Of a DNA stretch of 64,000 nt, positions 13,501 to 23,418 are shown piece by piece. Origin of the DNA: Flectonema sp. DT1601. Its lineage: Eukaryota; Euglenozoa; Diplonemea; Diplonemida; Diplonemidae. The stretch lies in NCBI GenBank assembly GCA_964019425.1, contig OZ025813.1, positions 124,001-188,000 of the forward strand, in the 5' to 3' direction. A program made the translations under genes and the position numbers. A model generated the notes under the pieces. It ran no database searches and was not told the origin of the DNA. It saw nothing but the letters and a program-made list of their open reading frames with translations. Position 1 is the stretch's first letter; the number at the start of each line of letters is the position of its first letter.

Positions 13501-16500
13501 TGGTTGTATGGAAGGCATTCTTCTGAACTCCAACATTCCTTACAATCATCCGATTTCTTATCATTTTCTTCACACTTCTCTTTGCATCCCATCATACAGC
13601 AGGTAGCTTCCGTAGTATTGCAAGCTGTTGGGTTATTGTGATTGAGGGATACTTTTGCATGGTTCGAAACTGTAAATAAAATAATAAAACATACGAATCA
13701 TGCACTGGCGTACGTAATCAACTTCACAACCAACACAATAGCGTCCTCCGCAGTCTGGATTGGCACCCGGGAATCTCGCGTCAGTGCGTCTGCTAATTTC
13801 ACGAAATGGGTCCATCTTGTCATCATCCATATCCCGATCACGATCACGATCAGCTGGCTCAGAAAGGTACTGATTCTCAGGTCCACATGCACAGCCAGCC
13901 ATACAAGACTTCGCATATCCCATCTCACAAGGGTTGTTAGAACAATGAGAATATGAATCGCATTCATCACATTTAAGTTCTGAAGGTGGGTTGGCAGCTT
14001 CACATGCCTTTGATACCTTGCAAGCGTCGTAACCATCTCCGTAACACTGACGACCACCAGAAAATTCGCAGTGAGTGTACGCTCCACATAATGAACAGTC
14101 TTTGTGACATCCTCCTTCACCTGGTGTCACGTCTCCAACACAACCTGCGCAGCTTTTGCTGCAGAAATCAAAAAAGTCACCCGAACATGGAAGCATACAA
14201 TCACGGTAATCTGCGCATCCCTCACAAACCTGACCAGTGCAGTCTTTATTAGCAGATATTTTATTATTATTCGGGTATTTATAAAATTGAGAATGACCAC
14301 ATCGACAGTCATTCATACAACTGCGAGCTTTCTGTGTGGCGCACTTATTGCAGAAGCGGTACTTGGTAGTACATTGTCCACCTGGCTTTAGGAGAAGTCT
14401 GTCTGTGAAACATTGTAATTCAAAGATACCATAAATAGTAAGGTCAGGATTCCGTGGGATATCACTCCAATCAGGTTCTTCTAAATCGTTACTGTCTTCA
14501 GGCTCATCAGAGTCGTCCGGAGTTGGGTATTCAAATAAAACACAATTAGATGAACAAGGTTTCGCTTCTTCTTTTTCGCACAACCGGTTTGCACAGTTTG
14601 AGTATGGTTCACAGAAGCGAGGAGTGTCTAAAGCTCCCCATTCAATGCAGTAGACACTAATGTGTGAATCACATTCTACTTCACAGTGTTGGTGAGCCTT
14701 AATACACTTTGAGCAGCTATCATCCAATAGGGAGCGACATTCGACTTCACAAAGTCTTTCTATTGTAGCTGATACCGCCTTACCTCCTACAGCAAAAGAG
14801 CACTTTGCTCTTCCTTGAGTTGGGCAATGGTAGTAAGCTGAGTCACAATTACTTTCGTAACATGTTCTGCATTCTTCTTCTTTCATTGCGTTAGCACATT
14901 TCGAAGAGCATTTTGCCATGCATTGAACTCCTTTCATATCATCGCAAGCTGTTTGTGTTGAATTAATAAATAGTTTCTACGACATGTTTTCAATTCACTA
15001 AATAAACAAAACATACGCTTCATGCACTTCCTAGCCAGAGATGATCTACAACTTCTACAACGAGGACCAAGACAATCAGAGTTTTCATTAGTTGAATCAA
15101 AAGGACCACATCCACATTCAGTCTTACAGTACATTGCTGAATCAAGATTGCAGTATGGTTCACAGTGAGAATATAAATCACATTTTCCGCAATCAGCACC
15201 TGCCTTTGCCGTACACTCATTGCACTCAAAAACAGGGTTTGCCTCACACTGAACCTTTCCATTAGCGAAGCAGTGGTTAAATGATCCGCACATTACTCTG
15301 CATTTTTCACTGCACCCAAGACAGTCACTGCATTCTTCGTAACACCATTCGTATCTGTCACCTTTACATGGAAGCATACAGCTCTGTAAGTCATCCATTC
15401 CAGTGCAGGTTTTACAAACATCAGCTTCACAGTTTGGGTTACCATGAGTACCATCACTGTATTGATAATCTTTAGGACCACATCTACAAGAGTTCATACA
15501 TCTCATGGCTGTTGATGAAGAACATCTATCACAGTTACGGTAACCAGCACCACAAATATTGTTATCGTCGCAGACAGCGTACGTAATCTTTCCCATGTCA
15601 TTCACATTCCATATGCACGCGTTAGATTTACATCCTACCGCTTCAGGTTTGTTGCATCTCATTTGCTTACAATTCTTGAATGCCATACATCCAGAGCAAT
15701 GCGTAGGGCACCTTCCGCCTTCACATGGACAGATTTCCTGACATACTCTCCCCACGGGGGATTCACAATCTTCAACACTTGCTGGGCAGTGACCATATTC
15801 ACTGGTACACTGAGAACATAATTTAGAAAGGATAACTCTCGGAATGTTCTTAATACCCCATGATCCATCACCAGCTGGTCGGTAACGCCAATTCATATAA
15901 TTAGCCATTATCTTTCCTTCATCATTAATATACCTTTGACTGATTGGAGTATTATCATCAATCCATTCACCACCATTTGATGGATACCAAACAAACCATT
16001 GTTCTTCTACTCTTTCAATTGGGTCATCACAGTACTTGTCGCAGTGCATTAATACTGATGAGTACATTGCTTTGGAATCAAAGCTGCTGAAACGCTTCCA
16101 TGCAGGTAGTAAGTCGTAGCTACCACCAAGGTAGCAGCTTGGTCGAGTTTGGTCATGGCACTGTAAACATGTGTATTCAGCACATTCCATACATTTTGGA
16201 GCAGGTTCTTGATGTAAGAAGCTGTTGCTGCCTTGGCATTCAGCTACGCATGATCCCTTGCAGTCCTTAGAACATTCTGTTTTGATATTACTTTAGTTTA
16301 GAAGTGAAGTAAATAAAATAAATATAATAATACACACCTGTACAAATCGCATTAACATCCATGCAATCCTTACAACTGGCACCCAAACAAAGTGGATTGA
16401 GTTTATCAGCTTTCCAGTTACATCTGCACTGGTTTTTACAACGCCAGGATACACGGTTTCCGCAAATGTCGTCTTTACAATTACTGAAGTACTTGCAGTC

Positions 16501-19500
16501 AGGCATATCATTGGCTTCCGCAGCCGTTGAGAGTGAGCAATTCTTCGCTATGTCGAGACTGCAGGAACCACCGCCAGCGGAGACACAGTGGAGATATGGA
16601 CCGCACTGCTTTACGCAAGAGTCTGAAATGCAGTCGGATGCGAAAAGTAACCAATCACATTCACTTGGCTTCTCTTCACAAGGTCGCATACAGTGACGGT
16701 ATTGACTACAATCTTTACAATGGTATCCACCACAGTTAGGATTCATTGAGTTTGTTCCCTCAGGTCCACACATACACTCAGTCATGCAACGTTCAGCCAT
16801 TGGTGACGCACATGAATCGCAGTGAGATCCAACAGGGCAATCTGATTCTGTGCAGACTCGGCTCCAGTCTTCTGGTTCTTCACCTGATACAGTACCTGGC
16901 ATAGTGTTTGCTATCCACTTGCAGGGTTGCTTACAAAGTCCATTACATCCTTCTTCCCAAACACATTTCTGGGTAAATTGAATACAAGGTCTACATGACG
17001 GAGAACATTTCCCACCAAGACATTTACAATTCTCAAAACAATACATCGCAATGTCACTGTCACAGGACTTCACACCGCAGTCTTTGAAACCTAAAAGGCA
17101 ACTGGCACAGCTTCCTGTTAATGTCTCTCTCGTTGTTGCAACCCACTCTCCTCCCATTGACTCAGAGGGTTTCAAGTATGATGGTTGATCGTCATCCCAA
17201 ATAACTTTACCATCTAAGACATATTCGTAGAAGGTTTCCTCCCAACTGATCTTTTCACAAGCATCGCTACAGATTTCATCTGCTTTCTTGCTTCCACACT
17301 CACCCATTCCTTGAGACTTACAGTGCAAGTATGGCTTACATCTGGTGTAACATGCTTGAGTATCGCAGTTAGCACATTCTAGGGCTTCCGGGTCAGTGCA
17401 CGGCTTCATGCAATTCCTTACAACAAAACATTGATCACAAACAGAACCTGAACACATTGGATTGAGCCCTGGGAAGGTAGGTGGGTCCTTGTCATCGTTT
17501 TCCTTGCCGTTCTTGTTGTCACCATTGCCATCTTCCTTGCCACTCTTGTTGTCACCATTGCCGTCTTCCTTGCCGCTCTTATTGTCATCCTTGTTGTCGT
17601 TTTTTGTGTCTTCAGTAGAAGTTGCATGAATTCTGCGATGTAACTCTTTAAACCAATCCTTTGGTTCCGAAGCACCGATGTACCATCCTTCGTACCAACG
17701 ACTCAAGTCCATTCCAACATCGTAAATATCATGTAGTTCAGGGTAAGTGTATTGATCAGGTCCACACATGCAAGAAGTCATACATCTATTTGCGAGGTCA
17801 GTCATGCAAACATCTGGACAACTTTCGAACAAGTCACATCCAATGCACTGCTTGTCGTCTTTATCGCCCTTTCCTTTTGCTCCGTCTTTGCGGTCTTCTT
17901 CCTCGCTCGTGTAAATGTAATCAAAATAATCTAATGGGCTGTCATACTTGTCCATGTTCTCCCTTTCAAGAGCTTGACTTGCGATGTGTCTCTGAGCATT
18001 GTTTTTGCTCTCCTTGGTGTCACCACCTCCGTCTTCCTTGGTGTCACCACCCTTGTTGTCACCACCTCCGTCTTCCTTGGTGTCACTACCCTTATTGTCA
18101 CCACCTCCATCTTCCTTGGTGTCACCACCTCCGTCTTCCTTGGTGTCACCACCCTTGTTGTCACCACCTCCATCTTCCTTGGTGTCACCACCCTTATTGT
18201 CACCACCTCCGTCTTCCTTGGTGTCACCACCCTTATTGTCACCACCTCCGTCTTCCTTGGTGTCACCACCTCCATCTTCCTTGGTGTCACCACCCTTGTT
18301 GTCACCACCTCCATCTTCCTTAGTGTCACCACCCTTGTCACCACCTCCATCTTCCTTGGTGTCACCACCCTTGTTGTCACCACCTCCATCTTCCTTAGTG
18401 TCACCACCCTTGTTGTCACCACCTCCATCTTCCTTGGTGTCACCACCTCCATCTTCCTTAGTGTCACCACCCTTGTTGTCACCACCTCCATCTTCCTTGG
18501 TGTCACCACCCTTGTTGTCACCACCTCCGTCCTTGGTGTCACCACCCTTGTTGTCTTCATCTCCGTCTTTCTTGGTGTCGTCATCTTCCTTACCTTCGTC
18601 TTCATCCTTCTTGTCGTCTTTATTATCTTTGTTGTCACAACCGTCAGGTTTTTCCTTCGATAACTGACACTGAGCTGATTCAGGAAGCCAACAAGGTGGT
18701 GCACCCATTGTTCTGCAGTGCAAGTAAGGTGCACACTTCATAAGACAGTCTTTGCTTTCAGAAGCCCCCATGTTCTCAGGAAAGCAATTATCTGCGCACC
18801 AAGACGCCTTCTCACCTTGACAAGGAAGAGAACATTCTCTGAACCGATCACATCCCATACACATCAAACCCCCACAATCCTCATTTGCTGAAGGTTTTCC
18901 GTTGTACTTGTAGTTCTCAGGTCCACACCTGCAGTTCTCAAGGCAAATCTGAGCCTGCATAGTGCCACACATATCACAGTTACGGTATTCTGATGGACAT
19001 GCATATTCTTCACATTGCCTCTTCCAACCCATATCATCACAAACATAGGAATCGTCAGACGTGTCGCACATTTCCCAACGACAGCCTGTGTGGCAAGGTG
19101 CTGCTGCATCTTTCTTGCAATGCTTTCCAAGACACTCAGAATACGGGCGGCATTGCTTGCACTCTGGGGTGTTGCAGTCTTCTTTATTGCGACATCCGCA
19201 CTCTTGGACGCATCTCTTTGCCATCGGAGTATCGCAGTCTACTTCACACATTCTGTGAGTACTTATACACATTGGACACTCGTCATTAGGAAGACGTGGC
19301 ATACCAAAGTTAAAACCTGGGTATCTACCATGACCATGACCATCATCATCATCATCATCATCACTGTCATCCATAGCAGGGTAGTCTTTTCCTTTTCCTC
19401 CCTTGTCGGTCTGCTGTAATGCTCTGCGATGGCTTTTCACTTTATTTTGTTCTTTAGTACCATCTGTTTTATCTTCATCTCTCATCATTGGACAGTGAGG

Positions 19501-22500
19501 GTAGCAATGGTCACTAATTGACTTGTAGCCGCACTGCGGTGCTCCATCATCTCTACAGTGTGCATATGGAGCGCACGTGTTTTCCTTCCAGCAGTCCTTG
19601 TCGCCTTGGCATTGTTCCATACACTCATCTACTTTGTCATCATCGCATGGCTTCATACAGTTTCTTAAGACGTTGCACGCTTTGCAATTTTCACCGAGAC
19701 AGAAGGGATTTTTATTATAAGAATAACTCATTACTGGACTTGGACCACACTGACACTCAGTCATGCATTCCTTAGCAGCTCCAGTACGGCAGGGGTCTTT
19801 GCAAGTTTTACTGAAAAACTTACAGTTGACGCAGTCTTTGAAAAGGAATGGCCGAAATTCGAAGTCATCACCTCCTTTATCTTTGTTGTCTTTGTCGTCA
19901 CCCTTTCCATCTTTGCCGCCCCCATCCTTTTCGTCTTTGTCGTTATCCTTTCCGTCTTTCTTTTGATCACCATTATTATCCTTCTTTTCGTCACTATCAT
20001 TATCGTTACCCTTGCCTACCTCTTTGAGGGATCTGCGAGTGCTAGCGGATTTGTCGTCCTTTTCGTCTTTGCCGCCATCTTTTTCATCCTTGCCGCCATC
20101 GTCATCCTTTCCGTTTTTACCGCCGTCGTCATCCTTTCCGTTTTTACCGCCGTCGTCATCCTTTCCGTCTTTGCCATCTCCGTGTTTGTCATCTGATTTC
20201 TTGTCGTATTGTTCTTCGCAGATATCAAACTCACACTTCGCAAAGTCAGGGTGGTAACATGGTAAACCTCCACCAGTAGCACAGTGAGCGTACTGATTAC
20301 ACTCTTCACATTCGGGTGATTTCATAGCTGCCTCATTAAAGTACTCATCACAGGTGTCCATACATGATTGCCCGTAGCCTGTCTGACATGGTAAGAAACA
20401 CTTTCTGTATTCTTGACATCCTTCACACCATTCTGACTCACAGTCTGGGTTAAGAGTTGGCATTCCATTGTAATGAGTGTAAACACTTGGACCACACCTG
20501 CAGTCTACCATACAACGTGTAGCTTCCTTTGAGTGACAGTAACTACAGAAATTGTACTTCTCAGGACAACGAGTAACTTCGCCAGTTTTTTTAATGCAGG
20601 AAAGGTAACTGCTGCCAACTTCAACACCAGGCCACTCTTCGCAGGGTTCGTTCTCCATGCACTTTACAAATTCACATTGTCCCTCACATGAGGAGGCTGC
20701 TGGATCTGTGCACTTTGGAAAGCACGATTCGTACGGTTTACAGACTTCACAGTTTGGGGTACCAGGTGTTCCACATTCTTCGATACATAACTTTGCCAGT
20801 TCTGATTCACACGAAACTTCACAGTGGTCATAACTTTCTGTGCACTTTCCACACTTTTCAGAGAGTTTCCAAATCGGTTCAGGTTCTCCATCTTCAGGAG
20901 CCTCGTCCATCGGTGAGTGTTCGTCTTCTGGAGTATAATTATCGTAACCCGTTTTAGAACCCTTCTTCATATCGCCTGAACCCTCACTCCTAGTTCCACG
21001 TCCAGTGCACGCATCGAGGCAGATCATTGAAATCTTGTCGAGGCCTTCGTCGTCACTCTCAGGAGCTTTACAGAGAGGTTTACTATCAGTAGTGCAGTGG
21101 AGGAGGTCAACACATTTCGTTGTCTTGAAACACTCTGAGCATGCCTTCCACCCTAGAGTACATTCTTGAGAACAAGTATTAGAACAAGTTGAGTATCTTT
21201 CACTATCACATGATGTCATACAGTTTCTAAGATAAGGTGAACATCCTTCACAGACCTTTCCATCACACTCATTATTAGTTCCATCAGGTCCACATCTACA
21301 TCTAACCATGCAGTCATTCGCTTGTTCTGTTGTGCAGAAGTTATTTTCACACCTGTTGAACATGCTGCAATCTACTTGACAATCCTCCTCGTCTTTGTTT
21401 TGAACACTTGGACGACAATCTCCGAGTTTGCATTCAAAAAGTTCTTCAGAATCACACGGAAGAGCTCCGTTTGTCAAACAGTGAAAATATTGATCGCAGC
21501 GCATCATGCAATCGTTGGTACACTTATCATCATCAAGTTCACATTTACATTGATCAGAACAGTAAGAAATCATTTCGGTATTCTCACACGGTTTCATGCA
21601 CTCGCGGTATGGCATGCACCCTTGGCAGCTTTCTCCCTTGCATGTTGGATTAGCACCGTCATTTCCTTCAGGACCACATCTGCAATCTACCATACATTTA
21701 CGAGCAGACTTTGAAGTACACTTGTCGCAGTACAAAAGATTATCAGGACAGGTTTTATCATCTTCACACAATCTTGAGTAGTAGTAAGCAGGTCTACTTG
21801 TAGTGTCTGGTTGTAAGTCGTATTCTGATCTTCCATCACGAACCCACTCACATTTTGTTGAACATGGTTTTGCAGCGTCATCATCACATGTGACTTTATC
21901 TTTACAATGTTTGTAAGGCGCGCACTCTTTTCCATTGTACGAAATCTCTCGGCAGTCTGCTGCCATTTTTGATTCACAGCTCTTGTAACATTCCGATCCC
22001 TTGTTGCATTTTCCACATTCATGTGATTCACAACTTGAGTCAGCTCCACAAGGACACTCTCTCAGACATTCATCAATAAACTCATCATCTGAACACTGAC
22101 AGTAATCAAATAATTTACAGCCTTTACAGAAATCATCCTTTGAGGTTGAATCGCACTGACTGTCGCACTCAGATGGCTTTTTGTTGCAAGCTGGACGGCC
22201 GTCAGTTAAACAGTACTGGAATTTGTAACACTTCGAACCTGAAAAGCCCCACTCGACACAGTCATCATATTCATCACCTTCACACTTCGGGGCGAAGCAG
22301 TGACGTCTGTTTTTGCAGGCCTTGCAGACTTCTCCAACGCAGTCAGGATTACCGTCTTGTTTTGATCCTTCAGGTCCACATCTGCAGTACTTCTGACACA
22401 TCCATCCTTCTTGTGAGATGCAAGTTGGTAAACCTCTTGTCTTACAGTGCAAGTATGGGAAACAATGCTGGCAGTACTTATCACATCCTGCTCCCCAACA

Positions 22501-23418
22501 GTCAAGGCATCCATCCTTTTCACAGTCTTCGTATTGTTCTCCTTTGCACTCACCAGCACATTCACGGTAGCCTGATTCCTTGCACTCCTCGCAGAGATCA
22601 CCTTCACATTGAGGGTTACGAGATTCCTCACCATCGTAATCCTGTCCTTTCATACCGCAACCACATTCGATGTGACACTTGTCGATAAATGAACTCCTAC
22701 ACCCAGAGTTGCACTTTTCGTATTGCTTGCATTTCTTACAAATTCCTGTCGTCGAACTTTCTGTACAACCTGCACTTTTGCATTCTTTGCTGAGGCCGCT
22801 GGAGAAGTAGTAATCGCATCCTCTGGCTGGGCAGGCAAATTCACAGTTTGAACAATCACTGCTGAGCTTAGCAATAGATCGGCGTTTGACATCTGACTTT
22901 TTCGGCTTGTCATCATCATCATCAACCTTTGGAGAATCTTCCGCTAGGGGTTTGCCATCGTCCATTTCGGATTTGTCATCCTCAGGTGTTTCACCCATTT
23001 CGGATTTGTCATCCTCAGGCGTTTCGCCCATTTCGGATTTGTCATCCTCAGGCGTTTCGCCCATTTCGGATTTGTCATCCTCAGGCGTTTCGCCCATTTC
23101 AGATTTGTCATCCTCAGGCGTTTCACCCATTTCAGATTTGTCATCCTCAGGTGCGTCATCCCCTTTGTCTTCGGGAGCTTCCTCACCATCAATTGGGGGG
23201 CTTGATGAAGCATCATCAAGTGGGGCATCCCCCTCTTCAATGCACAGCTCTCCCCAATGGTCGCAATATCCGTAATTTTCCCAACACGCTTCACATTCAT
23301 CCCCTTTTTTCTCTGTACCACATTTCATGAAACACTCCCTCTCGTCCTTCTCATAACAACTATAAAATCCGTTCACGCTTACCACCATCGTCAAGGCAAT
23401 TAGTACCTTGTCTATCAT
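389..23418 (-). CDS. Giant modular Cys-rich surface protein, 12 exons, 7,369 aa
   Basis: I join these minus-strand exons: 23418-16338, 16276-15017, 14948-13695, 13624-12410, 12330-11098, 10969-9623, 9555-9403, 9325-7064, 6968-6864, 6735-1574, 1508-1449, 1366-389. Every intron (61-128 nt) starts with GT and ends with AG, eight with GTATG(T/G). The exon sum, 22,110 nt, is divisible by three with no internal stop. The start gives a signal peptide (MIDKVLIALTMVVSVNGFYS). The body repeats a Cys module of the form CxxCxxYxHC, then A-x-K-C-M-x-x-C-x-CGP, then C-x-G-x-x-C-x-x-C, then R-x-CM-x-x-C. The end has an 11-Gly run, SSSD and a hydrophobic tail with no cytosolic residues, as in GPI signals. 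The family is not one I recognise. It loosely recalls protist surface antigens rich in CxxC, and an extracellular coat, adhesin or cyst/lorica role is inference. Single-gene status rests on splice and frame logic; alternative splicing or a split into two genes cannot be excluded. Confidence 0.82.
1574..6735 (-). other. Exon 10 of giant gene: Cys modules then helical C-terminal region
   Basis: This 5,162-nt exon enters in phase 1 and leaves in phase 0, ending the run of symmetric exons. The first part (about 6735-3700) carries Cys modules with CxxC and YxHC motifs like the rest of the protein. The remainder (about 3700-1574) has wider-spaced, mostly paired cysteines in a probably alpha-helical background with motifs such as FCGGCW and NACLFP. 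I do not recognise this second region as a named domain. Confidence 0.82.
8015..8985 (-). repeat. 21-nt coding minisatellite, GGDTKE(M/T) heptads
   Basis: Roughly 45 tandem 21-nt units encode GGDTKEM or GGDTKET in exon 8 of the giant protein. Runs of M and T variants are interspersed, with silent changes in the AAG/AAA and GGC/GGT codons. That pattern points to local duplication of multi-unit blocks. Because 21 is a multiple of three, all frames are open, and the long opposite-strand frames here are artefacts. Confidence 0.92.
8986..9260 (-). repeat. Acidic coding repeats (DTKGGKDGKEGEEGD and DTKGGKEGEGE units)
   Basis: Several copies of a 45-nt unit and shorter 33-nt relatives encode the highly charged start of the exon 8 linker, immediately upstream of the heptad array. 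The shared DTKGG core suggests that the heptads grew from this tract. Confidence 0.85.
9623..16276 (-). other. Exons 2-6: five homologous module exons of 405-449 codons
   Basis: Exons 16276-15017 (1,260 nt), 14948-13695 (1,254), 13624-12410 (1,215), 12330-11098 (1,233) and 10969-9623 (1,347) are each a multiple of three and flanked by phase-1 introns. From exon 2 onward the donor falls after the third residue of the motif CM(K/I/L/S) plus one base, and the next exon supplies a codon (Pro or Ser) followed by Cys. Each exon holds three Cys subunits of the form C-x-CGP...C-x-G-x-x-C-x-x-C...R-x-CM. The acceptors of exons 3-5 read CAG|CTTG and that of exon 6 reads CAG|CGTG, so flanking exon sequence is conserved as well. 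This is the signature of tandem exon duplication. Confidence 0.85.
13050..13165 (-). repeat. Short coding repeat encoding KDNKDNKD
   Basis: Tandem 9-nt units encode KDN/DKD triplets as an acidic-basic linker in exon 4 of the giant protein. It occupies the same relative place as short linkers in sibling exons, between the second and third Cys subunits. Confidence 0.85.
18005..18560 (-). repeat. Coding minisatellite encoding GGDTKEDGGGDNK units
   Basis: The tract is built from two interleaved blocks, DTKEDGGG and DNKGG, and makes a long acidic Gly-rich linker inside exon 1 of the giant protein. The core DTKE is shared with the heptad array in exon 8. The irregular order of the blocks suggests slippage and unequal exchange. 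Confidence 0.9.
20040..20185 (-). repeat. 27-nt coding minisatellite (GKDDDGGKN unit)
   Basis: About three near-identical 27-nt units, plus diverged flanks, encode an acidic Lys/Asp/Gly linker in exon 1 of the giant protein. The flanking codons are also KDE-rich, so the boundary of the array is approximate. Confidence 0.85.
22960..23160 (-). repeat. 33-nt coding minisatellite (DKSEMGETPED unit)
   Basis: About five to six tandem copies of a 33-nt unit encode an 11-residue acidic repeat just downstream of the signal peptide and first Cys cluster of the giant protein. Copies differ mainly at silent positions (GGC/GGT, TCG/TCA). The opposite strand is also open here, but only as a shadow. Confidence 0.9.

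Larger units (their letters stand above)
16338..23418 (-). other. Exon 1 of giant gene (2,360 codons plus 1 nt)
   Basis: This 7,081-nt uninterrupted exon begins at the ATG at 23418. It encodes the signal peptide, an acidic PEDDKSEMGET repeat tract, then many Cys modules with acidic Lys/Asp/Gly linkers at about 20,030-20,180 and 18,005-18,560. It ends in phase 1 with donor GTGTGT (intron 16337-16277). Splicing to exon 2 restores a dense Cys pattern (ECSKDCKGSCVAEC) that upstream reading frames of exon 2 lack. Unlike exons 2-6, it packs many modules into one exon. It may be an intron-loss or ancestral block. Confidence 0.85.

Noticed and set aside
9603-16190. Reading exons 2-6 as five separate tandem genes each starting at an internal Met
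   Set aside because: None has a signal peptide, each frame ends in AT-rich intron translation right after CMK, and in-frame GT-AG introns join all of them.
17974-18667. Plus-strand frames with SPPPSSLV and VTTLVV repeats
   Set aside because: These are shadows of the exon 1 acidic minisatellite with no independent start, motif or splice support.
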